A stretch of DNA of 64,000 nt from Acanthosepion esculentum (lineage: Eukaryota > Mollusca > Cephalopoda > Sepiida > Sepiidae), in contig OZ038488.1 of the NCBI GenBank assembly GCA_964036315.1, positions 69,656,342-69,720,341 of the forward strand, given 5' to 3'. Below are positions 1 to 10,954 of the stretch, piece by piece. Within the stretch, counting starts at the first letter, position 1; every line of letters starts with the position of its first letter. A program made the position numbers and the translations under genes. Below the pieces are notes generated by a model. It had not been told where the DNA came from and did no database searches. It worked only from the letters and a program-made list of their open reading frames with translations.

Positions 1-1473
1 CTACATCTAAGCTACAATTAGTAAATGTCTCTCTCATATATCAGTAGGGTTCAGTATATCATATAAAGCATTGTAAAACTTTAAAATATATATTTCCACA
101 GTAAAGTCTTCAAATGTTGATTTCTACAGTAAAGTCTTACTAATCTGTGTCTAAAAAATGTATAGATAGCAGTAAGTGAATGAGAACAATAATTACTGTT
201 CTCATTCACTTACTGTTATGAATGAAGTAATTTTTATGACAAAAGAAAAATTTTTGCGCAAGGCTGTCGATTGAGGTGATATGCAAGTCTTTCTCTTTGA
301 AACTGGGCTGAGGAGTGAGTTGTTTTTTGGAAAGAGTAAAGCTCATCCATCTTATTAAAAATATAATATAAAATTAAATTTAATAACAAATATGATATGT
401 TTATTGTCCATATGCCATCCATATATTTTTCATTATATTCTTTACAAATGATATAGCAACACTGCCAGGCATGACAAATTGAAGCAGTGAAAGACAAAGT
501 TTAAGTTAAAAGCTAGCCCAACTTTCCTGAATTACTTCCCTTGTTTTATATTCTGAATTTCAAAACAATATGTTCAAAAATAATATTACTCAGATATTTT
601 ATCAGTGATGAAAAACTTTATTTCTTAACCTATTATTTAACTTTTTTCATTGCCAATTTATAAAAGGTTTTCTAAATCAGTTATATCACCAAATATTTCA
701 ATATTTTGCAAGAATTTTTTTTAAATGCACCACCTATTTAAAAACAAAAAGTTACACATTTCCAATGTTCTGTATAAAATATTTCAACCATTGTTATTTG
801 AAAAGAAAACAGTTTACAGATGGTCAAAAGATATTAGTTTAAGATAAAAGCATTCACTAATTAAAACACAATGATGCACTAGTCCAATACAAAAACATCT
901 GCCAGTGCTGGTTTGAAATGTATAGTTTCTTGAGAAGAATAAGTGTCACATCACTATTTGCAAAGAGTCTGCCCTAAATCAGAACCCACTAAGTTTCACA
1001 CATCTACCAATGAGAGTGATTTGTCATCCGGGACTGTTTATTTTGGTACTAAGAACAAATATCATGCATTTTCCACACATCTTTGATCTATCAAATATGA
1101 TCTTTGACAAGGTTTCATTTTTAGATATTTGAAAGACTTGCAACAAAGAAAGACACTCACATGAAACATGAAAATAATGAAAGATAATAATAAAAAATGG
1201 TTATCTTTCTAGTGGGAATAAATGAAAAAAAATTCAAAGAGATGTTCTTAAACTACAAACAAACCAACCACATTAAACATATGGTATCAAAGAAAGAAAT
1301 TAATCATATCTATATGTGAATCAACAAAAATGTTTCTTTGTGTGTAATATGTGTAATATACTTAATGATGATAGAATATATTTGACACCTTATAATCAAA
1401 ATACAATTACAAAAATAGAACAAATGCCATTGTTTTTTAGTGACATTGCATACATTATGTGTATCTGTATAAA
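1..1473. other. No gene seen; AT-rich with one short perfect hairpin
   Basis: I see no coding exon or recognisable transposon here. The open frame at 234-497 (minus) has no family resemblance. A 14-base motif, cacagtaaagtctt, or a close variant, occurs twice at about 97-138. A perfect hairpin lies at 170-215 and is listed separately. Confidence 0.6.
170..215. repeat. Perfect 19-bp inverted repeat with 8-nt loop
   Basis: Bases 170-188 (cagtaagtgaatgagaaca) are the exact reverse complement of 197-215, with the loop ataattac between. It could be the end of a foldback element or a small RNA hairpin; the sequence alone does not say which. Confidence 0.85.
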
Positions 1474-1622
1474 ATTTTCCATATATAATGTAAGTGGTAT
1501 AAAAGATTCCCTTATATAATACAAGTGGCAGAAAATTTTACCCTATGTAATGTGACATAAAACATTCCCTTATATAATGCAAATGGCATAAAAATTCCCT
1601 TATCTAATGAAAGTGGTTTGAA
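1474..1622. repeat. Minisatellite, about five diverged units of about 30 bp
   Basis: Five head-to-tail units share the pattern ttcccttatataatg followed by aagtggcataaaa. They differ by substitutions and small indels, and the third unit is shorter. This is a locally amplified AT-rich sequence with no coding reading. Confidence 0.75.
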
Positions 1623-2699
1623 GGTTATCAGTATGGAAAATGGATTCAATGAACAGAGTCCAAATACCAGCTAAGACTGTTTATGCTCACTTCACACTAA
1701 TATCAATATGAGAGAGAACAGGCTGCAAAGTATTTCAAAGAGTAGAACCAATTTTGAGAAAATTTAAGTGGCAGATAACCTAAATATCCAAGAAAATTGC
1801 TATAAGTAAAATTAAATTTCTGGTTTTTAATTGAACAGAGTAAAAGTAGAGCATTTATTTTTAATTTCTCTCTTGATAAACACAAGAAAATGAGTCAATT
1901 ATCCAATGCATTATTCAAACTGTGATAACTACAACCTGAGAAATTCACCTCAGAAAAACAGGATCGTTAATTCGTCAAATAAAAATGCTGATTTTGGACA
2001 ATTGTTTGAATTCAATTACAAAGGTATGGAAAAATAGGTTAATATAACATATTTCTATGTAACACCAATGTCTGTCAATGTGTGCAGATAATTTTAAGTG
2101 ATGTCAATTACAAAAAAAAGAAGTTTTCAGTTGTGTATTCTATAATCATGTTTGTGTAGATATCTGTCAGTATCACTTGCTTTAATTTTTAACCAGTGAC
2201 TGTACCGTATTATTTACTTTTAATACAGACTAAGGCCAAAACCAAATAAGAAAAAAATAAGTAAATTAAAATTTGATTATTTTTTTCCACTACTGCAAGA
2301 AATATTTAATGTTCATAGAGAGAAGGATGTAAGCAAAATCAGAAAATATTACAATACTAGTCAAGTTGGCAGTTGGAAGAAAAACTGAAATTTTGTCTGC
2401 ATATACACAGTTCAAGTACACTTTATTGGTTGCCACATTCCCCACTCAACACCAGAACTTGCTATGTCATCATATGACTATTAATGAAATCACAAGATAT
2501 ATAAATATCCAGTATGTATAACATTGCATCTATGATGAGTGTGTGCTCTTACAGACACACACTTACCTAAACAAAATCAATTACAGAAAATGGGACAAAA
2601 AATACCACCTTTCAAGTACAACTCCTACAGTTAAGTAAGGGACCCATTCTTTAAGAAAAGGTATTTTTTCAAGAAACACATATCTTAACAAAAGAAAAC
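1623..2699. other. No gene seen
   Basis: AT-rich unique-looking sequence. I recognise no exon or transposon. The short open frame at 1703-1885 (minus) looks like chance. Confidence 0.5.
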
Positions 2700-3640
2700 A
2701 GATGCACTCTTTTAACTCTGTTGTCTAGCTTTTTTTATATTTCTTATGAATTCCCATATATCTAAATGAATGTTGGGATTGTACTTGTTTTAGTGTGTTT
2801 TGCAAGTGCATTGTCTTCTTATGATGCCTCAAATAATTGTGCCTATGCCCAAGTGGATACTCACCCCATACAGTCACTATAACTGCTGTTACTCTCACAT
2901 ACAAGGGTGGCACTATGCACTGACCACCATCTACTACAGTTCTCCTATAACAAAGCCCTCTCCACTCAACATTGAGTATTTAAGCATGAAGTACCACCTC
3001 AGCATCCCAACTGAAACATCCCTAGTTAATATGGGCCCCCCAGCAACTGGCAATTTGCAGCATCACAGGATGAAAGTTTGGGTTGTTATCACCCAGTTGT
3101 TTCTTCATCAAAATGATTAAGTTGACTGACTTAACAACAATAAAGAAGTCTTTAATGTTTCCATAAAAAATGCTACCTTGTTGGTGCTATAAATCTTTAC
3201 TTCTACTTCAATGTCAGAATGCATTGTAAATTTTTATGGCTGACTCTTCCTTAGAATAAATGAGCCAACAGATGATATTACTGATCTAGGTTTAGCTGAT
3301 TTCTTTCAGCAAATACTTCCATGTTCAGACTAACAGGATTTTTGGACATGCCTTTGTAACAAAATGACTACAGCACTGACAGCTGGTTTTACTATGATTG
3401 CACACCTGAATATATGGTGATCTTCAGAATGAACACCACCTTAAAGTAATTTAATTGGCCCACCTAATCTCATGGTTCATAAAGGGACGGTTTCTTCTTC
3501 ACCAGTTAATCCTAACTGGCTAAAGTCAGCATGTGATGAGCAAACGGCAACTCACTCCTCACCATTTTAGCAACAAAATTACGCCAGCAAAACCTCATAT
3601 TGGCACATATGCACCCAATACCAGAAATGTTTGATCCAGA
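2700..3640. other. GC-richer unclassified stretch, possible old repeat
   Basis: Composition rises relative to the flanks between about 2790 and 3620. An open frame of 106 codons lies at 2800-3120 (plus). It has no motif I know and starts in an arbitrary place. The stretch may be an unclassified repeat or an old UTR. I cannot name it and do not call it a gene. Confidence 0.35.
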
Positions 3641-3885
3641 AATTAGTTCCCATACATTTATTTGCCACTCTGGTCTGACCCATACTTTTTAACAGCTAAC
3701 ATGTTAGTTAAAACAACTCATGGGTTGTTTTTGTACATATTTCCCTCAATGTCCACATTTAAGTGCAGTGTCAATAGTCATCTTCTGTCTTTCTTAATTA
3801 ATGTTAATTTTTTTTTCTCATATTCTTTCACACTCAGTAATCTCATGTCTTAGTGGCTTTATTGTTTTGCTTGGGATAAAAAAAA
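3640..3885 (+). pseudogene. LINE 3'-end fragment (reverse transcriptase C-terminal tail)
   Basis: This is one of several fragments in the window from the 3' end of the same non-LTR retrotransposon. The decayed reading frame contains the tail pattern TFKCSVNSHLL followed by SFTLSNL and a block near gtggctttattgttttgcttggga, which recurs at 6.4 and 48.3 kb. In the complete family this tail follows the motif LWNSLP at the extreme C-terminus of ORF2. Stops and frame changes show it is dead. It lies about 230 bp from an inverted piece of the same tail (4120-4185). The LINE clade is not certain; Jockey- or CR1-like is possible. Confidence 0.6.
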
Positions 3886-4119
3886 GAAAAAAAAAAGTAT
3901 CCTGTCTTCCTCACTTCACTTTCTTTGTGATTTTAAATAGATTTTATCTGATTCTCAAACAATCATTTTTTTCTTTAAAATCCTTTTTCATTTCAATAAT
4001 TTACTGAATATTCTCTAACTTCTAAAATCCATAATTTTGATAGTATTATCACATGAGGCTACCCACTTAATACTATCAGGTAGGCACTGATATGTCATGC
4101 CTAGTAATACCCATTTTTC

Positions 4120-4185
4120 TTTTAATCATTTCTCCCCAAGCAAGGCAATAATGCCACTAAGACACAAGGGGTTACTGAAAATGAG
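4120..4185 (-). repeat. Inverted fragment of the same LINE 3' tail
   Basis: The plus strand reads ccccaagcaaggcaataa and continues with cactaagacacaaggggtta. This is the reverse complement of the tail block at about 3830-3877. It forms an inverted pair with that fragment. Confidence 0.65.
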
Positions 4186-4190
4186 GAGAC

Positions 4191-4192
<2 letters not shown>

Positions 4193-4252
<60 letters not shown>
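4193..4252. repeat. (TA)n microsatellite, 30 units
   Basis: An uninterrupted TA array about 60 bp long. It creates a spurious open frame on the plus strand. Confidence 0.98.
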
Positions 4253-4255
<3 letters not shown>

Positions 4256-4304
4256 GTAATGGTTACATTAATTGCTGATTACTGAAAATCCCTTTGTTAC
4301 TGAT

Positions 4305-4305
4305 T

Positions 4306-4330
<25 letters not shown>
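4305..4330. repeat. (TA)n microsatellite
   Basis: A TA array of about 26 bp, separated from the larger array by about 50 bp. Confidence 0.95.
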
Positions 4331-4332
<2 letters not shown>

Positions 4333-4336
<4 letters not shown>

Positions 4337-4908
4337 AAAAATGATAGATATTGGAAATTTTCTTTATATATTTTTTATAGCTTTTTATGATTCTTAGCCA
4401 ATCCTGTGTTTAACCATTAAACAATGTGCAATCAGAAAAGAAAAAACTGTTTGGAACTTTCCTTGATGAATGCCATAAATTAGAACTTATTGTATTTTTT
4501 GAGTCTACTCCAATGAGATGTTTACTGCTTTCAATTTTTTATAAATATATATAACAAAGTTTTCTTCTCAAGTCATCAAGAGAGTCAAGGAATCAGCCAA
4601 TGGAAAGTATATTCCATTCTCCTGGTTTAAGTCTGATAAAAGAGGTATTCACTTACTTTTTTTTTTCTTTAAGATGAATGAATCACGTAATTAAGAAATA
4701 AATAAAAATATGCTTTTGGTAGGAGAACATAGAAAATTGCATCACATTCTCTACCCAGGCTGGCCCAAACAGTTGTTAATTCTTACTCACGTACATCAAT
4801 TCACAACTTAATGATGAAAAAAAACATTTATTTTACACAAAAAATAAATACTTACACCTAAACAATCTCCCTCTTTCTGTCTGAATTTCAGAAATGTGGA
4901 ATTGTTTT
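4333..4908. other. No gene seen
   Basis: AT-rich sequence with poly-T and poly-A runs and no recognisable element. Confidence 0.5.
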
Positions 4909-4910
4909 AT

Positions 4911-5131
4911 TTACACTATTTACATTTGGATTATTGTCCTCATCCTTGTTATCACAATGTTTCAACTAGTGTATATCAATCCAGATAACCTACAGGAAAT
5001 TCTGAACTGAACTCATTAATTAAATTATGGGGTCAGACTTCTCATTCAACTCCCCATGTCTATCTCGTCTAGTTCTTATTTTTTAGTACTGCTCAGTTAT
5101 TGCTCACCCTGTTTCCACTAAGTTCAAGTAA
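4911..5131 (-). mobile_element. SINE-like repeat, left arm of inverted pair
   Basis: This arm begins ttacactatttacattt and reads on into gtcctcat, matching the 3' part of the SINE-like family also present at 56.84-57.15 kb (plus) and 60.84-61.07 kb (minus). Its inner part (about 5060-5131) is nearly the reverse complement of 5169-5240. The two copies lie head to head, so the locus is a hairpin with arms of about 220 bp. It is noncoding. Confidence 0.7.
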
Positions 5132-5168
5132 TAGTAATTGTGAGTTCAATACTGAGACTGAGCAGTGT

Positions 5169-5398
5169 TTACTTGAACTCAGTGGAAACAGAACAAGAAA
5201 TAACTAAGCAGTACTAAAAATAAGCACTAGATGAGATATCCCTAGACATGGGCAGTGGAATGAGAACAACCATTACAGACTGAATAAAGGGTTCAGTTCC
5301 AAATTCCCTGTAGATTACTCAGATCGGTATAACTCTAATGAAAGCCAGAGGGCACAACAACCAAAACAAGGATAATAGTCCAAATGTAAATAGTGTAA
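5169..5398 (+). mobile_element. SINE-like repeat, right arm of inverted pair
   Basis: This is the mirror copy of 4911-5131. It starts ttacttgaactcagtggaaa and ends caaatgtaaatagtgtaa. The arms match over most of their length, with substitutions and small gaps concentrated in the outer half. The spacer (5132-5168) holds a further short match to the inner part. The pair could have arisen by head-to-head insertion or inverted duplication. Confidence 0.7.
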
Positions 5399-5399
5399 C

Positions 5400-6039
5400 T
5401 CTTCCTCTTTATTAACGCACTTAATTCAGTAGTGAATATTAGTTGCACAGACCAAACATTATATACTAAATATTTCAGATCAAAATTCTAAATTTAAACA
5501 ATTCAAAGTACTCAGTTTTTGGAAGCAAGGTTACTCAGTTACATGTTTATCTATTACAAAGATTCTTTTTAAAAAAATTCTTAGAATAAATGTTTCTCAA
5601 AGAGTATATTCAGTCATTTAAAATTACAACTTTGAAGAATTTTTTTTCCTTCTTTTTCACAAACTATTTTACTATTGGAGTATCACCAAGTGCCAGTGTC
5701 ATGTTATAAACAAAGATAGTTTTATTGTTGTCATAAGTACTTTCATTTCAGTTCTTAATTAGATAATTGACAACCTTGTTGATTTCACTTTACAAGGGTC
5801 ACTTTTCAAGATTAAGTGGTATATTTCCTGTTTACAAACACAAAACAAATATTAGTTATCCAATCTTAGACACAGACTTCCTTTCCTGGTGTATCCATTT
5901 TTTCCATTTGTATACTTGAGGGAGTGGAATATTGTTATTCAAAAGGGATGCAATGGCGTTTTCACTGATAAAAAAAATAATATGCAGTCAACCCTTAACG
6001 CACACAACATGTTTTTCTTTTATGGTCAAAGTAAAGATA
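5400..6039. other. No gene seen
   Basis: AT-rich sequence. I recognise nothing coding or mobile. Confidence 0.5.
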
Positions 6040-6430
6040 ATATAATGTTTTAAAAATTTATGAAAATCTATAAATACTTTTGCTTGAATGAGCTCTTTGC
6101 CATGGTACCTAAACTTTATGAATTTAAGCACTGTACCAGACTAGCAATGAGATCTCACCAATTTACAATTGAGTTGGCTAAATGGAACTGTACATTCTAT
6201 GCTAACAACTTCTTTTCTTGTACTTCTCACTTGTGGAACTCTTCCATCGCCATGCTTTCCAGCTAACTTTAATCTTCGAGAATTTAAATGCAATATCAAT
6301 CACTTTCTACTGTCCTCCTTATTACTCTTTTGTCCTTGCTCCTTAGTAAAGTTTCTATTTTCTAATTCTTCCACACCCAGTAGACCCTTCCGTCAGTGTC
6401 TTTACTGCTTTGAATGGGGTGAAACGGATT
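6040..6430 (+). pseudogene. LINE ORF2 C-terminal remnant
   Basis: Two overlapping frames together show the C-terminal pattern of a non-LTR retrotransposon ORF2. One frame has LYEFKHCTRLAMRSHQFTIE, then FYANNFF and SHLWNSS; after a frame change, FNLREFKCNIN follows. The order (a basic TRLA segment, a LWNSLP-type motif, then an EFK.N.N helix) is typical of the region after the reverse transcriptase core. A homologous fragment with a longer N-terminal part lies at 47.9-48.35 kb. Frameshifts and stops make it a pseudogene, 5'-truncated like most LINE copies. Confidence 0.7.
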
Positions 6431-6999
6431 AAAAGTTGTGTAAATAGAACATTGGATTATGGCAGCTCATTGAGATTTGATGATGATTCTTCTCAAGGTA
6501 GTTATATTTTTGGTGTGTCATGAAAAGATGACAGTGTACCAAGGCACCCACTAAAGGGGATTACAACATCAGGCCATACAAAATTCATTGTCAAATTTTT
6601 TTTTAAATTTTCTATGGTATTAATCAGGTACATTGTTGCTTAGATAAAGAGGGAAGTTGGATAAACAAAAAAAACTTGTTAAGACAATTTTAAGATATAG
6701 AGAATAAAGTCAATTAAAAGAAAAGCTTGTAGGTAATCAGTATTCAGTTGAAATAATATAAATCCTTTAAGGTTTGGGCTTTTCATTATTTTTCTACCCA
6801 GGCTCTGAACTACCTTTATCTTATGAAGACATGCTTCCATACACACTGCTATACTGGAATATTATCCAAGTTGATTCTATTTGTTCAGATTTTCTCTCCT
6901 ACTCCATTTGATTTAGGCATTTTCTTATTTTGTTTATATCCATATTATCTATATTATGGTCAGAAAATATTGCCTCTGTTCAGGATGTCCTGAAGATAA
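6431..6999. other. No gene seen
   Basis: AT-rich sequence without a recognisable element. Confidence 0.45.
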
Positions 7000-7640
7000 T
7001 ATAGAGCCATACTACATTTGGTTGAAATTCATAAAATCTTTCTTTTAAAACAATTTTTCAGAAATACAGGTTTCAAGTCCACTGTCATCGCTATTTCCAG
7101 TACTGATGGGAACTTCCTTCCTAACCTTTTATATGAAGTATAGTGGAACATTAACATTATGATTATGTCATCATTTGAAAGTTACATGTGCTATCAATTT
7201 TAGATGTTTGCTGTTGTTGAAAGTCCTCAAGTGATGTATCTTTTATTTGTAACCGTTCTTGATTTGTGATTCTGTAGCACCAATCCACAAGGTTTGAAGG
7301 ATGTTACTCACTAAGACCTACAGGTTTCATTCACTCAAAGCATTTTAAACCATTTATCTGAGAATGCAGTTGTATTCAGTTGCCAGTTTAGACAGCTATG
7401 GACAAGTTTGGTACCATGCAGGAAATCCATATGAAAGTCTTGATCTGACAAGGCTATTTAAGAACTGGACTCAAATTTTTAGGTTAATATTTTGATTCTG
7501 TAGCAACTTGCAGTTTTGGGTGAAACTACCTCTAGCACAGCTTAATTTCCTCATATCCTATACTAAATTTGTTATAACTGATCCATACATCAATGTCTTT
7601 GAAGTGGTCAGTATTTATTAATTTCACATAGTCAATTATT
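7000..7640. repeat. Unclassified interspersed repeat, copy 1 (uninterrupted)
   Basis: This stretch is homologous to 40.73-40.93 kb joined to 42.41-42.75 kb. Shared blocks include taaaatctttc near 7030, gttgttgaaa near 7213, the ctaagacct block near 7312, and atactaaatttgttataa near 7560. I see no intact frame on either strand and cannot assign a class. It serves as the empty-site reference for the insert at 40.93-42.41 kb. Confidence 0.7.
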
Positions 7641-9054
7641 ATGAAAAAACCCCAACAATACTGGTTTGTTAATAGAATATTATCTACAAGCATGTTCATT
7701 CTTTAGATAATAAAAGTAAACAAAATACATTCACCTGGCTTGTAATCTGAAGACAGTAAAGCTTATTGGATAGAACAAAATAAGAGTCCAGAGATGAGAA
7801 TGTCAGTGTAAAGGAATTTAATGAGACTGGCATTCTCATAATAATAAATAAAAAAAATAAATAAATGTAATATGCACTTTGGAAAATAATACAACTCCTC
7901 CTGTCAAGATGATTAACAGACATTATAAACTGCTGCATCACAAAGTAAGAAGAGGAAAATATCAAACAAGGAAACCCCGCCTCAGTCGCCAAAATAAAGT
8001 GTATACCAACAGCAATTGGAATAGAAAACCACAGAGAAAGTCATACAAACCAGGTGCAAATTAATCATACTGCTATATATAAGGTTGGATCAACAAATGT
8101 ACAGCCTGATACAGTTATTAGCTAATTTTTACTGTATAATGTTTGATTAATGTAATTAAAAGAGAAGTGTTGGGGTAAGTGCACTGACAAAGGAGGAGAT
8201 TATGTTTAAACAGTTTGTGTAAAATAAATTCTTATTTATCATTAGACTACATACATATTGTCATAGCTATGTACTTCTGTATAAGAATGCCACACAGACA
8301 TTGGTTTGGGTCTCATGAGTTTTGGAGCAAACCAAATTGCTAGTCTTATAGAATTTAATGGCATCAAGTGTTCTATATGTGAAAGAAAGTGCAGGTGCCA
8401 ATAGAATAATTACACATTAGTTTAACCAGAATGAATAAAGTACACTCAGCTTAATCCTATGTTGAAATTCTCTTCCCAAAGATAACTACGAATGACATAG
8501 ATTCTTTTTTTTTCCACATATCTTCTCTGAAATAAAGTAGACTGCTTGACAGACAATCCAAACCAGTATCAATGCAAACATGGCGTCATAGCATATCAAA
8601 ATAGAGAAAGATAAAGTTGCAAATTATGGCGAGAAAAAAAAAAAAAGAGAAAAAAAATCACATCATATGTCATACAAGATATTTGCAATGAAATTCAAAA
8701 AGCTGGTATGTTTTACCAAGGATTAATTATTATTATTCAAACTGATTTAAGATAAAACTCTCACCTTCAAGGAGACTCCCCAAAAAGAGTCAACATGTTA
8801 AATGACTAAAGAAATATTCTTGGAATGGCTAATAAATCAAAAATAGAGCTATTATGAAATATGAGGGGAATGGTGGGAAACCAACCCACTTTATAAGATT
8901 TAACAAAATGACCAAACATAAAATATTTTTAAGATATTTGTGGTTAGGCCAAGAACTTTTCAGCATCATCTTCCTGTGTGTGTGTGTGTGTGTGTGTATA
9001 CATACATACATATATATATATATATATCTCAACAAACACTATTAAGAAAAATAA
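7641..9054. other. No gene seen; ends in TG/TA microsatellite
   Basis: No family is recognisable in the open frames at 7696-7992 (minus) or 7879-8064 (plus). The stretch is AT-rich with a poly-A run near 8635. A compound (TG)n(TA)n array lies at 8975-9027. Confidence 0.5.
8975..9027. repeat. Compound (TG)n-(TA)n microsatellite
   Basis: About 11 TG units, then a catacata spacer, then TA units. It lies just outside the left arm of the Penelope-like element. A TA array also lies just outside the right arm at 10639-10662. Confidence 0.95.
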
Positions 9055-9290
9055 TATGACAAATTGGGGGAAAATTTTTGTGATAAGTTTCATCCCTTAG
9101 GATTTTATCAGATTGGGCTTTGTTGATATCGGCACATCTACACATGTGCACAAAAAAAGAGATGATGGTAGTTTCAAAATTTTGGGAATAATAATTTTTT
9201 TTTTTTTTTTTTTGGGGAAATATACTTTTTCAATCTAATCAAATTCATCTGTATTCTTTTTCTCTCCATCACCTTTGTCCCTGACTATCC
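9055..9290. repeat. Left inverted arm of Penelope-like element
   Basis: Matches the reverse complement of 10397-10637 across its length, apart from indels in the poly-T and CA tracts. Shared blocks include cacatctacacatgtgcaca and aattcatctgtattcttttt. In the element's own (minus-strand) orientation this arm is the end of the ORF plus the 3' UTR. Confidence 0.85.
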
Positions 9291-10395
9291 CACATTGTGA
9301 CAACAGAAAATCTACCAAGAGTGATGATATATTGTAAATTTAGTGAGGTTGAACTAGCGATCAAGGCACTTTCCAGACATTTTCATCATAGTGGATTATT
9401 TTCTCTTTTAGTCAAAGTAGCATTCCCTATGTCAAAATTGTGGTCAGTTTTGTTATGGTGAACAACCAGTGAGTTTTGTGAGCTGGTTTTTTAAAATGTC
9501 TCTTTTGTGTTCATATAGACTTTTGTTTAAACTTCTTAAAGTTTCTCCAATATATTCATTCTGGAAATTCCTTCACTTGATAGAGTAAATTCCTTCTTCA
9601 AGATTTGGCTTGTTGCTTTATTTTTTATTGTTTAAGTCTTTGATTAGTTTAGATGTAGTTGTGACAAATTTTATGATGAGTTTAGATAAATTCTTTTCAT
9701 TTGTAGTTGTGATAGAGTTAGTGGGTAGAATAATATATTTGTTTGATTCGTTGGGTTTGTCAGGAAGGACAGCTCTTCTATTTTAGAATATTTTATGAGT
9801 CTCATGTTTCGCACTGAATATGAAATACTGTATTGAAGGGTCTTGAAAGTATTTTCAATATATTTCTCCTGTTCATGTAAATATTGAGTGCTGCAAATTC
9901 TGAGCACTCTTAAATAGAATCCAACTATCATTCCAGATTTTATTTTGTTATGATGGGAACAGAAGTTTATTTTTATTGGTTTTGTGGATGCTACGTTTTA
10001 GGCTGCTGTCATCTCAGTGTAACAAGATGTTTAAAAATGGTAAAGTATTGTTTTTTCTATTTCATATGTAAATTCTAGTGTGTGTTTGACTTTGTTTAGT
10101 TTATCTACAAGATCCGGTAAGTTAATAATAGAGCAATATATCAGAAGTAAGTTGATTGTTTAGGTAAAATATTTTGGAAAGTACCAGACTCAAAAAATTC
10201 CAAAACAATATATGCCATCACTCCACTGAGAAGCGATCTCATTGGTAATCCAAATTTTTGTTTGTAAAAATTGTTACTGAATATGAAATAGGATTGAGTG
10301 ATAAAGAAATGAGGATTTTTATTATTATTTTAGCTATTTGTAAAGAGAGGTTTATCTTTGATTTTGTTAGATGCTTGGTTAAGAGATTTAAGCAT
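9240..10395 (-). pseudogene. Penelope-like element: decayed reverse transcriptase and GIY-YIG endonuclease
   Basis: Read on the minus strand, this stretch carries the second half of a Penelope-like retroelement polyprotein. Near 10260-10180 is the RT block KFGLPMRSLLSGVMA (family form GLPMGSPLS) followed by EFFESG. Near 10120-10140 the catalytic Y.DD site should follow TYF, but the sequence there is disrupted and both aspartates are lost. NLPDLVDKLNKVK and LEFTYEIEK follow. At 9931-9860 is GFYLRVLRICSTQYL, typical of the RT thumb/linker. The endonuclease motif GIYSI lies near 9590 and EYIGET near 9555, giving the GIY-YIG spacing of about ten residues. Several stops and frameshifts interrupt it. 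Such elements insert by target-primed reverse transcription using the GIY-YIG nuclease. The 5' half of the RT is missing, so this is a dead, truncated copy. Confidence 0.85.
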
Positions 10396-10396
10396 T

Positions 10397-10470
10397 TTTC
10401 AAAGACAAAGGTGACAGAGAAAAAAAGAATACAGATGAATTTGGATAGATTGAAAAACTATCCCCCCCCC

Positions 10471-10513
<43 letters not shown>

Positions 10514-10637
10514 ATTTTGCGACTATCAACATCTCTCATTTTGTGCACATGTGTAGATGTGGCAAGATCAGCAAAGTACAGCCCAATGAAATACTAATAG
10601 ATGAAAGGAGCCACAAAAACTTTTCCACAATGTCATA
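10397..10637. repeat. Right inverted arm of Penelope-like element
   Basis: An inverted copy of the element's own 3' region (9055-9290), placed upstream of the truncated ORF. Penelope-like elements are known for such terminal repeats, direct or inverted. A CA array (10474-10504) preceded by a run of ten C replaces the poly-T tract of the left arm. Confidence 0.8.
10474..10504. repeat. (CA)n microsatellite inside the right arm
   Basis: About 15 CA units preceded by C10. It gives a spurious coding frame at 10258-10710 (plus). Confidence 0.95.
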
Positions 10638-10638
10638 C

Positions 10639-10662
10639 TATATATATATATATATATATATG
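10639..10662. repeat. (TA)n microsatellite
   Basis: A TA array that begins immediately after the right arm. Confidence 0.95.
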
Positions 10663-10740
10663 GTTCTAAGAACTGAGCTGTTTGACCCTCATATGTCAAA
10701 GACAAAATGACAGTGCAGTATGTATATGTATATATATATA

Positions 10741-10952
10741 TAACACATTACAAGATGATAAAAGTTAAATCTGACAATATTCACCTTCAGATTTACATTC
10801 ACAAATGTCTGTGTTTATGTAGAAATGTGGGTGGGTGTGCTTATATATATATATATATATATATGCGTGTGTGTGTTTATATATAACACGTTTGTGAATG
10901 CAAATCTGAATGTGAATATTCACAGATTTTTACTTTTATCATCTTGTAATGG
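10741..10952. repeat. Imperfect long hairpin with microsatellite loop
   Basis: Bases 10745-10808 (ttacaagatgataaaagt to attcacaaatgt) match the reverse complement of 10888-10952 with a few mismatches and indels. The roughly 80-nt loop contains a TA array (10841-10864) and GT repeats. TA arrays also flank the left side. It is noncoding. Confidence 0.8.
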
Positions 10953-10954
10953 AA

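Noticed and set aside
2800..3120. 106-codon open frame on the plus strand
   Set aside because: No domain, start or splice context. It lies in an unclassified GC-richer stretch and overlaps an open frame on the other strand.
4097..4285. Open frame with an IYIYIY repeat
   Set aside because: Produced by the TA microsatellite, not a gene.
9671..9931. Stand-alone 86-codon gene on the minus strand
   Set aside because: Recognised as the linker region of the Penelope-like polyprotein.
10258..10710. 150-codon open frame on the plus strand
   Set aside because: It runs antisense through the Penelope remnant, its inverted arm, and CA and TA microsatellites. It is a shadow of repeats.
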